DNA of 35,241 bases from assembly GCF_028696615.1 (NCBI RefSeq), contig NZ_JAQVGQ010000004.1, positions 1 through 35,241 of the forward strand, written 5' to 3'. Numbering within the stretch: position 1 is the stretch's first letter; each line of letters opens with the position of its first letter. Position numbers and translations under genes: made by a program. The notes below the pieces were generated by a model. That model did no database searches, was not told the DNA's origin, and was given only the letters and a program-made list of their open reading frames with translations. Shown here one piece after another: positions 1-8,631 of the stretch. The stretch comes from Immundisolibacter sp. (GTDB lineage: Bacteria > Pseudomonadota > Gammaproteobacteria > Immundisolibacterales > Immundisolibacteraceae).

Positions 1-1152
1 CCCGGCCTGTGGCGCCTGGAGCTCGAAAACATCTTCTACGGCGAGGAGTGGCACCCGATCGTGCACCGCGCCGAGATCCCGAACCCCGGCGACTACAAGG
101 CCGCCTTCCTCGGCGAGATGCCGATCTTCGCCGTGCACGGCGACGACGGCAAGATTCGCGTGTTCCACAACGCCTGCGCCCACCGCGGCGCCACGCTGGT
201 GACCGACAGTGCCGGCAACAAGGCCGACTTCGAGTGCCCTTATCACCGCTGGCTGTTCAGCCGCGAAGGGGCGCTGGTCGGCTGTCCCAACAGCCAGGAC
301 TTCTCGCCCAGCTTCAGCAAGGAGAAGTTCGGTCTGAAGGAACTGCGCAGCGAGGCTTTCCACGAGCTGTATTTCGTCACCCTGAGTGACCGGACGCCGG
401 ACCTGCGCACCTACCTGACCGAAGCGGTGGCCGACCCGCTGTCGCGCGTGCTCGGCAGCGGCCACGGCCTGAAGCTGCTCGGCTACCAGAAGGTCTACTA
501 CGACTGCAACTGGAAGGCCTACGTCGACAACGACGGCTACCATGCGCCGCTGCTGCATCTGGCGTTCAAGCTGATGGGATGGCAGGGCGGCAAGGGCGAG
601 CAGATCGTAACCGAAAACGGCCATATCGCCTTCGACTCCGAGTTGACCATCCCGACCAGGATCGACGCGCTCGAGGACAGTTCCATCGTGCAGTTCAAGG
701 GCGATCCGGACAGCAAGGGCTCGATCGTGGTCAGCACCTTCCCGATCACCGTATTCACCAAGCACATGGACATGCTGAACGTCCGCTACGCCTTCCCGAA
801 GGGGCCGCGCGGCGTGGAGGTGCACTACACCTATTTCGCGCGCGACGACGACAGCCCCGAGCTGCTGGCGCACCGCACGCGCCAGTCGTCCAACCTGCTC
901 GGGCCGAGCGGGCTGATCAGCCTGGAGGATGCCGCCATCTTCACGCGCATCGACCTGGGCAACCGCTCGCCGGGCAATGCCATCTTCCAGAAGGGCGTGA
1001 CCGACGAGTACAAGCTCGAGTTCAACGTCAAGCAGAACGACGAGTCCGGCAACCTGCCGCGCTGGGAGCATTACCGCAAACGCATGGGCTTTCGGAGGGC
1101 CAAGGCAAGAACGGCATCGACAACAAGGTGCGCGAGGCCATCGAACGGCTGA
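1..1152 (+). CDS. Aromatic ring-hydroxylating dioxygenase, alpha subunit (5' truncated)
   Basis: Large subunit of a Rieske non-haem iron oxygenase, which puts O2 into an aromatic ring using electrons from a separate reductase and ferredoxin. The reading frame is open to base 1, before the first GTG at 61, so the N-terminus lies outside the window. The Rieske [2Fe-2S] site is visible as CAHRG followed by CPYHRW. The mononuclear iron site is suggested by DGYHAPLLH, the usual D-x2-H-x4-H arrangement. The C-terminus ends normally up to YRKRMGF, then runs about 20 arginine-rich residues of different character to a TGA at 1150-1152, overlapping the beta-subunit gene. The true end may be altered by a frameshift (see findings). 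The substrate cannot be read from the sequence; polycyclic or other aromatics are likely from the extradiol dioxygenase nearby. Confidence 0.88.
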   Translation, partial: PGLWRLELENIFYGEEWHPIVHRAEIPNPGDYKAAFLGEMPIFAVHGDDGKIRVFHNACAHRGATLVTDSAGNKADFECPYHRWLFSREGALVGCPNSQDFSPSFSKEKFGLKELRSEAFHELYFVTLSDRTPDLRTYLTEAVADPLSRVLGSGHGLKLLGYQKVYYDCNWKAYVDNDGYHAPLLHLAFKLMGWQGGKGEQIVTENGHIAFDSELTIPTRIDALEDSSIVQFKGDPDSKGSIVVSTFPITVFTKHMDMLNVRYAFPKGPRGVEVHYTYFARDDDSPELLAHRTRQSSNLLGPSGLISLEDAAIFTRIDLGNRSPGNAIFQKGVTDEYKLEFNVKQNDESGNLPRWEHYRKRMGFRRAKARTASTTRCARPSNG

Positions 1153-1592
1153 ACCTCGACTACATCCGGGCGCTGGACCGGCGCGACCTGCACGGCTGGC
1201 TGGCCACCTTCGACAAGCCGGCATCCTATGTGTGCATCGCCAAGGAGAACGAGGACCGCGGCCTGCCCATCGCCTATATGCTGGACGACTGCTACGAGCG
1301 CCTGCAGGATCGCGTGACCCAGGTGACCCAAATCCAGCCCGATGCCGTCGAGCACTACCAGCCGCGCCATTTCACGCAGCTGGTGGACATCGAACCCATG
1401 GGTGGCGTGATCTACCGCGTCGAGACGCATTTCACGGTCAATTACACCCCGGCCGACACCGGGCGCACCGCCGTGCTGGCCTGCGGCACCTACCTGGACG
1501 AGGTGGTGGTCAACGGTGAGGCGCGTTTTCGCAGCCGGCGCGCGATTCTCGACACCAATGTCGTGCCGCGCTACGTGGCTTATCCCATCTGA
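1128..1592 (+). CDS. Aromatic ring-hydroxylating dioxygenase, beta subunit
   Basis: Small structural subunit of the same Rieske oxygenase, with the NTF2/SnoaL-like fold. It opens with REAIERLNLDYIRALDRRD and has a GWLATFD segment typical of these subunits; its length of about 154 residues is slightly short for the family. The reading frame is open far upstream inside the alpha gene, so the start is uncertain. I chose GTG 1128 as the first plausible start, and it overlaps the alpha stop by 25 bases. A GGAGGG at 1094-1099 is too far from this GTG (28 bases) to be a good ribosome-binding site. That supports either a non-canonical start or a one-base frameshift at the junction. The gene is followed by a GC hairpin and then by inserted repeats. 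Confidence 0.8.
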   Translation: MREAIERLNLDYIRALDRRDLHGWLATFDKPASYVCIAKENEDRGLPIAYMLDDCYERLQDRVTQVTQIQPDAVEHYQPRHFTQLVDIEPMGGVIYRVETHFTVNYTPADTGRTAVLACGTYLDEVVVNGEARFRSRRAILDTNVVPRYVAYPI

Positions 1593-1604
1593 GAAGGCGC
1601 TCGG

Positions 1605-1630
1605 GCCGGCGGTGGGCGCCGCCGGCGCTT
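1605..1630 (+). terminator. GC-rich hairpin after dioxygenase genes
   Basis: A perfect 8-bp stem (GCCGGCGG / CCGCCGGC, loop six bases) lies 13 bases after the beta-subunit stop and is followed by only two or three T residues. It may act as a weak terminator for the alpha-beta transcript. Confidence 0.4.
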
Positions 1631-1633
1631 TGG

Positions 1634-1950
1634 GGAATGCTGAAAAAATTCCCTCCCGGGAATTTTTTCAGCTCGCCGCCGCGCGGTAGATGCCCGCGCG
1701 ACGCTACATGAATCGATGGCTTACGCCCTTGGTTCAAGCCGGGGCGTGCCGCCCCGGAGGGCGCTCAATAACAGGCCGTTGAAAAAGGGCTTTCCTGTCC
1801 TTTTTCAAATCGGCTCGTCGCGGCACCTGTCCGCGCCGGCCTCCGCTTATCAAGCACTTGACGTGCTTGATAAGCGCGTAAGCCATTCCTGGCTTGCCTT
1901 ATCAGGCCGTTGAAAAGGATTTTTCAACGGCCTGATAAATCACCGGTTCC
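1634..1950 (+). repeat. Family B five-hairpin element, copy B1, interrupted by element C
   Basis: This is the family B element best seen at 13126-13277. Hairpin 1 is a perfect 15-bp stem (GCTGAAAAAATTCCC and its complement, 1639-1672). It is followed by the GCGG-type hairpin 2, a decayed hairpin 3 (CATGAATCGATGG... / ...TTGGTTCAAG) and hairpin 4 around CCGGGGCG/TGCCCCGG. The fifth hairpin is split: its left arm ends CTCAATAA at 1771 and its right arm resumes ATAAATCACCGGTTCC at 1935-1950, with element C in between. Flanks are TTTG on both sides (1629-1632 and 1951-1954), with one extra G on the left. No protein-coding gene is supported between 1593 and 2047. Confidence 0.75.
1772..1934 (+). 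mobile_element. Family C five-hairpin MITE-like element nested in B1
   Basis: The element is 163 bp and is bounded by perfect 15-bp inverted repeats (CAGGCCGTTGAAAAA at 1772-1786, complement at 1920-1934). It is flanked by a direct ATAA on each side (1768-1771 and 1935-1938), which reads as a 4-bp target duplication. Inside are the hairpins in the same order as families A and B: an A/T stem (TTGAAAAAGG...CCTTTTTCAA), a CGCGG/CCGCG stem with loop CACCTGT, a long stem (CTTATCAAGCAC...), a short stem around CCATTCCTGG, and an 18-bp terminal stem (TTATCAGGCCGTTGAAAA). It encodes no protein, so any transposase would act in trans. Confidence 0.72.
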
Positions 1951-1993
1951 TTTGCGAAGCTCCACTGCGAAGCGCTGATCACTCATCCCCCTC

Positions 1994-2030
1994 AAAAGGC
2001 CGCGCCGGATACATTTCGGCGCGGCCTTTT
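1994..2030. terminator. Bidirectional rho-independent terminator
   Basis: A perfect 14-bp stem, AAAAGGCCGCGCCG paired with CGGCGCGGCCTTTT, encloses a 9-base loop. It has A-tract and T-tract edges in both directions. It sits between the plus-strand dioxygenase region and the 3' end of the minus-strand LLM gene, 17 bases beyond the LLM stop. Confidence 0.85.
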
Positions 2031-2047
2031 GCGTCAGGGCGCGCGGA

Positions 2048-3238
2048 TCAGTCGTTCCAGTTGGGCAGGATCTCGGTCGCCCACAGCTCGAGATTGCGCA
2101 TCTGGATGTGGTGCGGAATCGGTCCCGGGTACTGCCACATCAGGAAGTATTCCGGGTTGTGCTTCTTGACCATGTTTTCGATCTGCCGGTTCACCTGATC
2201 CGGATTGCCGACGAACTCGAAGCCTTTCTCGCACAGGTAGTTGTAGTCGCACTCGGGGCCGATGCGGCCGGTCTCGCCCTTTTTGCGGAAGGCTTCGTTG
2301 AAGCCGATCGGCGCAAACCAGGCTGGCCACACGAAGCCGTTGCCCATGGCGGCGTACTTGTGTGCTTCGGCAGCGTCCTCGAGCACCAGCGTGTCACGGA
2401 AGATGCCGATGTTCTGGCCGAGCGCGTAGTTGCGCCCGGCCGCGGCGGCTTCTTCCTGATAGGCGCGGAACAGGTCGCTCAGCACGTCGTCGTCGGTAGC
2501 CAGCGCGAACGGCGCGATGCCCTCGCGGGCGCAGAAGCGGAACGTGTCCTCGCTGAACGAGAACGGCTGGAAGATCGGCGGGTGCGGCTTCTGGAAGGTT
2601 TTGGGCGCAATGCCGATCTCGGTGATGATGCCGTCGGCGTTCTGACCCTTGCCGAAGCGGTTCACCACCTCGTGGTCGAACTTCAGGCCCTCGGGCGGGA
2701 TGGTCCAGTGCTCGGACTTGTGGCTGAAGGTTTCGCTGGTCCAGGCCTTTTTGATGATCTCGTAGTGTTCCAGGAACAGGCGGCGGTTTTTCTGGTCCAC
2801 CTCGGACTTGTCCGACATGGTGCCGCCGACGCCGTAAATCTGCCCCAGCACATCCGCCCAGCGCTTCTGGTAGCCGCGGGCGATGCCGAAGAACGTGCGC
2901 CCCTGCAGCATCTGGTCCAGCATGGCAATGTCTTCGGCCAGGCGCAGTGGGTTGTGGAAGGGAATGACGTTGGCCATCTGGCCCATGCGGATGCGCCGCG
3001 TCTGCAGGCCGAAGTAGAGGTTGAGCAGGATCGGGTTGTTGGACTGCTCGATGCCTTCGATGTGGAAATGATGCTCGGTGAAGGCGGCACCCCAGAAGCC
3101 GGCGGTGTCGGCAAATTTGATCTGCTCGGACAGCTGCCAGAGCATGTTCTGGTAGTTCTGCGTGTTCTGGCCGGCCATGCCCTTGCGGGTCTGACTGACG
3201 GTGCCGACCGAGGGCAGGTAAAACAAAATGAACTTCAC
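2048..3238 (-). CDS. LLM class flavin-dependent monooxygenase (luciferase-like)
   Basis: A 396-residue member of the bacterial luciferase-like flavin monooxygenase superfamily, which uses reduced FMN supplied by a partner reductase. The N-terminus MKFILFYLPSVG and the segment GFWGAAFTEHHF are the hallmark first beta strand and EHH region. GQMANVIPFHNPLRLAEDIAMLD is the conserved helix after it, and GRTFFGIARGYQ the next strand. The start is a GTG at 3236-3238 with a GAGGA about eight bases upstream. It is the last gene of the minus-strand run (ligase, lactonase-like protein, this gene), separated from the previous gene by family A repeat A1. The substrate is unknown; a catabolic role is inferred from the neighbours. 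Confidence 0.9.
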   Translation of the reverse strand: MKFILFYLPSVGTVSQTRKGMAGQNTQNYQNMLWQLSEQIKFADTAGFWGAAFTEHHFHIEGIEQSNNPILLNLYFGLQTRRIRMGQMANVIPFHNPLRLAEDIAMLDQMLQGRTFFGIARGYQKRWADVLGQIYGVGGTMSDKSEVDQKNRRLFLEHYEIIKKAWTSETFSHKSEHWTIPPEGLKFDHEVVNRFGKGQNADGIITEIGIAPKTFQKPHPPIFQPFSFSEDTFRFCAREGIAPFALATDDDVLSDLFRAYQEEAAAAGRNYALGQNIGIFRDTLVLEDAAEAHKYAAMGNGFVWPAWFAPIGFNEAFRKKGETGRIGPECDYNYLCEKGFEFVGNPDQVNRQIENMVKKHNPEYFLMWQYPGPIPHHIQMRNLELWATEILPNWND

Positions 3239-3292
3239 GGTTCCGTCCTCTTGAATTCAATGCCAATGAAAACCGCGCCGCGCTCCCTGCGG

Positions 3293-3450
3293 CTCAGAGT
3301 TTGTGAAGAAATGCGCGTCCCGCGCATTTCTTGCGCCGCCCGTCCGGTACACGCCCGCACGGGCTCCCGCGAATCGAGCCCTCAAGGGCTCGATTCGCGT
3401 CTGGCCATCCCTGGCCGGCCTCGGAGCTTGAAAAATTCACAAGCTCTCAG
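3293..3450. repeat. Family A five-hairpin element, copy A1
   Basis: Sits between the lactonase-like gene and the LLM gene in the same transcription direction. It is flanked by CTCAG direct repeats (3293-3297 and 3446-3450), with ends AGTTTGTGAA and TTCACAAGCT forming an imperfect (9 of 10) inverted repeat. In order it holds: hairpin 1, a perfect 12-bp stem AAGAAATGCGCG (3306-3332, loop TCC); hairpin 2, GCCCGTCCGG with loop TACACGC; hairpin 3, the 13-bp stem GCGAATCGAGCCC; hairpin 4, GGCCA TCCC TGGCC; hairpin 5, GAGCTTG...CAAGCTC. The right-hand CTCAG contains the complement of the upstream gene's TGA stop. Confidence 0.8.
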
Positions 3451-4280
3451 TCGTAGATTCCGCCCACGCGCAGCTTGGGCTCGTCCCGCAGCGGGGTGTC
3501 TCCCTCGTGGCACAGCTTGTGGTCGTGGCCCGGCATGACGCAGGCGTTGTGGGCGCGCGCCAGCATCTTGAGTTTGTGCAGCGAGTGTTTCCAGCGCAGC
3601 AGGTCGTTCGAGATGATCGAGCCGGCTTCGTGGTCGTAGCTGTCTTTCATGTAGCAGGCGTCGGAGGTCAGGATGACCGTGCCGGCGTGCTCCAGGTGCA
3701 CCATCAGCGCCATGGTGCCGGCGGTGTGGCCGGGGGCGCTGATGGCATGCACGTCTTTCAGAATCTCGGTGTCGCCGCCGAGCATGGTGAAGCGCAGGAC
3801 CGGCACGTCGTAATCGCAGCGCAGGAAGAAGTGCTCGTCGCGGGGCATGTTGGCGGCGGCGGCGTACTCGTCCTGGTGCACCAGAATCTTGGTGGACGGG
3901 CAGGTGTTCCAGAGTTTGGCGTTGCCGGCATGATCCACGTGCAGGTGACTCAAAAACACGTAGTCGATGTCCTCCGGCCCGAGCTTGTGGCGCTTCAGGG
4001 TGTTCTCGAGCAGCTGCTCTTCCGTGTAGTCGTCGTAGGGCGCCAGTTCTTTGTATTCCGGCAGCCACTGGTCTTCCCAGTGGCGGTGGATGGCGGCGTC
4101 GAACAGGATGCGCCCGTCCGGGTGGTCGATCAGGAAGGTGAACGACGGCACTTCGCACCAGACCTTGTTTTTCTGGTGGTTGGTTTTGGTCAGCATGAGC
4201 TGCGGGTGCCCGGTGACCAGCAGTTCCAGGTCGGCGTGCATGTTGCCGTGGTGCAGGGGGCGAATGGTGATGCCGCGCAT
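3447..4280 (-). CDS. Metallo-beta-lactamase-fold hydrolase, AHL-lactonase-like
   Basis: A 277-residue zinc hydrolase. The binuclear-zinc motif HLHVDH lies in LSHLHVDHAGN. Further ligands are the His of PGHTAG, the Asp of TSDACYM and the His of PGHDHK, so all canonical metal positions are present. The overall layout resembles N-acyl-homoserine lactonases of the AttM/AiiA type. In this setting it may instead open a lactone or thioester intermediate of the degradation pathway. The start ATG 4280 follows a GAGGAG. It lies 28 bases after the ligase stop, so the two are probably co-transcribed. The TGA stop is the first three bases of repeat A1. The family is certain; the substrate is not. Confidence 0.88.
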   Translation of the reverse strand: MRGITIRPLHHGNMHADLELLVTGHPQLMLTKTNHQKNKVWCEVPSFTFLIDHPDGRILFDAAIHRHWEDQWLPEYKELAPYDDYTEEQLLENTLKRHKLGPEDIDYVFLSHLHVDHAGNAKLWNTCPSTKILVHQDEYAAAANMPRDEHFFLRCDYDVPVLRFTMLGGDTEILKDVHAISAPGHTAGTMALMVHLEHAGTVILTSDACYMKDSYDHEAGSIISNDLLRWKHSLHKLKMLARAHNACVMPGHDHKLCHEGDTPLRDEPKLRVGGIYD

Positions 4281-4308
4281 GGTTTCTCCTCGCTGTGGAA
4301 CGATGCCG

Positions 4309-5910
<1,602 letters not shown>

Positions 5911-5982
5911 CGGTCGCCCTAATCAAACGTCCGTGTGGTTGGGCCGCACACGGCGTGGGTGATGGTTTTGCGCACGCCCTGG

Positions 5983-7041
5983 TCAGTCCGCCGCGGCGCC
6001 GCTGGCGGTGGTCAGCGGCCATAGCGCGTCGGCGCCGGCCGCGGCCAGGCGGCGGCCGAGGCGCTGCGCCCACAGCGCCTCGTTGCCGGCCTCGTCGCGC
6101 CACGACCACAACCGGCGTGTGGCGTGGTGCAGCGGGTACTCCTGCGTGAAGCCCATGGCGCCGTGCACCTGGTGGGCGATGCGGCAGGCGATGCCGGCCG
6201 CCTTGCCGGCGCGAATCTTGGCTGCGGCGATTTCATCCCGCGCGGCGCCGTGCTCGGCCACCGCCGCGGCGTGATCGACCGCCGACATCGCCGCCACCAC
6301 TTCCGCCGCCAGGATGGCGAGCTGTTGCTGGATGGCCTGGAATGCCGCCAGCGGCCGGCCGAACTGCCTGCGCTCGCGCGTGTAGTCGAGTGACTGCTGC
6401 AGCGCCCGTTCGAGCGCGCCGGTCATCAGCGCGGCGCGCAGCAGGGCGGCGCGGGCGGCGAAGGCGTCGGGCGTCACATCGGTCGCGTGCAGGCGATCGG
6501 CGGCCAGCGTCAGGTCGAGATGCAGGTCGTCACGCGCCTCACCGGCCAGGTTGTCGCCCGCTTCGAGGGCGTACTCGGCGGGCGTCAGCACGGCTAGGTG
6601 GCCGTCCAGCAGCAGCACCAGCGCCGTGGCGTGGCGCGCCGCGCCGACGCGCGGCAGCGTGCCCTGCAGGCGCAGCCCGTCGCCGGCCGGCGTGATGGAA
6701 AGAAGGCTGCCGGCGCTTGCCGCTGCCAGCACGCCGGTGCCCGGGGGCAGCCCGGCGCTGGCCAGCAGCCAGGCCGCCAGCATGGCGCTTTCCGCCAGCG
6801 GCACCGGCGCGCAGTGCCGGCCGGCCAGGCGCAGCAGCGCGCACTGGTCCGGCAGCGCAAGACCGATGCCGCCGAGCGCCTCCGGCACGGCCACCAGCGG
6901 GTAGCCGAGTTCGTCCAGTACCTGCCACAGGGCGGGGTCGAAGCCGCCGGCGTCGGCCGCCTGGACGCGCTCGGCGGTGCAATGGTCGGTGAGCACGCGA
7001 TCGAGCGTATCCAGCAGCATCTGACGGGTATCGTCGCTCAT
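5983..7041 (-). CDS. Acyl-CoA dehydrogenase, short subunit (FadE-like)
   Basis: A 352-residue acyl-CoA dehydrogenase-fold flavoprotein. The recognisable region is the C-terminal four-helix domain: ALQQSLDYTRERRQFGRPLAAFQAIQ, then QVHGAMGFTQEYPLH. The middle FAD/substrate domain is weakly conserved and alanine-rich, unlike the next gene. I use ATG 7041 (MSDDTRQ) rather than the longer ORF start at 7062, because the upstream dehydrogenase ends at 7049 and the ATG lies just after it. Adjacent unequal acyl-CoA dehydrogenase pairs often form heteromeric enzymes in steroid or branched side-chain degradation. That assembly is inferred here, not shown. Confidence 0.88.
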   Translation of the reverse strand: MSDDTRQMLLDTLDRVLTDHCTAERVQAADAGGFDPALWQVLDELGYPLVAVPEALGGIGLALPDQCALLRLAGRHCAPVPLAESAMLAAWLLASAGLPPGTGVLAAASAGSLLSITPAGDGLRLQGTLPRVGAARHATALVLLLDGHLAVLTPAEYALEAGDNLAGEARDDLHLDLTLAADRLHATDVTPDAFAARAALLRAALMTGALERALQQSLDYTRERRQFGRPLAAFQAIQQQLAILAAEVVAAMSAVDHAAAVAEHGAARDEIAAAKIRAGKAAGIACRIAHQVHGAMGFTQEYPLHHATRRLWSWRDEAGNEALWAQRLGRRLAAAGADALWPLTTASGAAAD

Positions 7042-7048
7042 GGCGCAC

Positions 7049-8236
7049 TCACCGAAGGCCAAGCGCGCGGGCCACCACGCCGCGCAGGATTTCGTTGGTG
7101 CCGCCGCGCAGCGTGAAGCCCGGCGAGTGCAGGATGGCCTGCGCCAGCAGTTGATCCAGGCGCCGCCGGGCGTGCAGCGAGGGGGCGGTTTCCACCAGCA
7201 GGCGCACGCGCTCGAATACCTCGCTCTCGAAACGCGTGCCGAGATCCTTGACCAGCGCGGCGGCCACGTCCGGCGCCTCGCCGCGCTGCAATGCGGCCGC
7301 CACCGACAGCGACATGCGCCGCAGCGACCACAGCTCGGCCGCCAGTTCGCCGATGGCCTGCGCGGTGTGCGGGTCCGGATCGGTGCCCGCCACGCGCAGG
7401 AATTCCTGCAACACCGGAAAGGTGGACATGAACCGTTCCGGGCCGGAGCGCTCGAAGGCCAGCTCCGAGGTCACCTGCTGCCAGCCCTGGCCGATCTGTC
7501 CCAGCACGCGGCTGTCGGGCACGAACACGCGCTCCATCACCACCTCGTTGAAGTGATGGGCGCCGGTCAGGATCGGCACCGGGCGGATGCTGATGCCCGG
7601 CGACTTCAGGTCGACGATGAACTGCGACAGGCCCGCGTGGCGGTCCTCGCCGAGCGGCTCGGTGCGGCACAGCACGAAAAACCAGTCCGCACGGTGGGCG
7701 TTGGACGTCCACAGCTTGGTACCCGTCACTTCCCAGCCGCCGTCCACCCGCTCGCCACGTGTGCGCACCGAGGCCAGATCGGAGCCGCTGCCGGGCTCGC
7801 TCATGCCGATGGCGAAGAACACCTCGGCGGCGGCCAATTTGGGCAGGAAGTAGCGCTTTTGCTCCTCGGTGCCGTAGCGCAGCAGCGATGGCCCGGTCTG
7901 GCGGTCACCCACCCAGTGCGCCGCCACCGGCGCGCCGGCGGCCAGCAGTTCCTCGTTGACCACGTAGCGCTCGAGCGCCGTGCGGCCGTGGCCGCCGTAC
8001 TCGCGCGGCAGGGTCATGCCGAGCCAGCCGCGCGCGGCCAGGCGGCGGCTGAAGTCGGGATCGAAACCACCGAGCCAGTTGTCGCAGGCCGGCGTGAAGC
8101 GTCCGGCCGCCAGCTCGTCGGCGATGAAGGCGCGCACCTCGGCACGCAGCGCCTCACACGCCGGCGGCAGCGTTGCCGGTTCGAGCCGGATGCCTGGTAT
8201 CGACAAGACGATCTCCTGCGCCGCCCGGGTGGGCAT
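7049..8236 (-). CDS. Acyl-CoA dehydrogenase, large subunit (FadE-like)
   Basis: An acyl-CoA dehydrogenase of about 395 residues with the full three-domain layout. It has an N-terminal helical domain (WLGMTLPREYGGHGR), a middle beta domain with the FAD-contacting GMSEPGSGSDLASVRT and GTKLWTSNAH, and a C-terminal domain ending RGGTNEILRGVVAR. The ORF opens at 8284. I prefer ATG 8236 (MPTRAAQEI) because the extra 16 residues look non-native, but no strong ribosome-binding site decides this. It is paired with the shorter dehydrogenase that follows seven bases later. It probably oxidises the CoA ester made by the downstream ligase gene. Confidence 0.9.
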   Translation of the reverse strand: MPTRAAQEIVLSIPGIRLEPATLPPACEALRAEVRAFIADELAAGRFTPACDNWLGGFDPDFSRRLAARGWLGMTLPREYGGHGRTALERYVVNEELLAAGAPVAAHWVGDRQTGPSLLRYGTEEQKRYFLPKLAAAEVFFAIGMSEPGSGSDLASVRTRGERVDGGWEVTGTKLWTSNAHRADWFFVLCRTEPLGEDRHAGLSQFIVDLKSPGISIRPVPILTGAHHFNEVVMERVFVPDSRVLGQIGQGWQQVTSELAFERSGPERFMSTFPVLQEFLRVAGTDPDPHTAQAIGELAAELWSLRRMSLSVAAALQRGEAPDVAAALVKDLGTRFESEVFERVRLLVETAPSLHARRRLDQLLAQAILHSPGFTLRGGTNEILRGVVARALGLR

Positions 8237-8293
8237 GGGTCTGACCGAACGAATGGTAAAGCAAGCTGCCCCCTTGCGGTGCACGCGGCGCCG

Positions 8294-8542
8294 TCAACCG
8301 TGGCGCAGTTTCAGGTACAGGATGGTGCCGGCCAGTGCCAGCGTGACGGCATTGGCCAGGATCAGCGGCAGGTCGCGCGTGAGCAGGCCGTACACCAGCC
8401 ACAGCAGCACGCCCGCCACGAAAATCACATACATGCGCAGCGAAATGCCGCGCGTGTCGCGCGTGGCCAGCGTGTGCAGCACCTGCGGCAGGAAGGCGAC
8501 CGTGGTCAGCAGGGCAGCCAACAGGCCGACGGCGGTGATCAT
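8294..8542 (-). CDS. SemiSWEET-type small membrane transporter
   Basis: An 82-residue protein with three predicted membrane helices (about residues 4-22, 36-54 and 60-78) and the PQ-loop-like signature AFLPQVLHTLATRDTRGIS near the start. That length and layout match bacterial SemiSWEETs, half-size MtN3/saliva-family proteins that dimerise to move small sugars or related solutes. The link to the surrounding catabolic genes is positional only. It is upstream of the acyl-CoA dehydrogenase pair on the same strand. Confidence 0.85.
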   Translation of the reverse strand: MITAVGLLAALLTTVAFLPQVLHTLATRDTRGISLRMYVIFVAGVLLWLVYGLLTRDLPLILANAVTLALAGTILYLKLRHG

Positions 8543-8631
8543 CGGGCAGCCCGCGCGCGGTGTGGTTTGTTGGTTATCATCGCCGGCTCTTGTCTTCTGC
8601 TCTGGAAGGCATTCCCCACGGAGGAGTCAGC

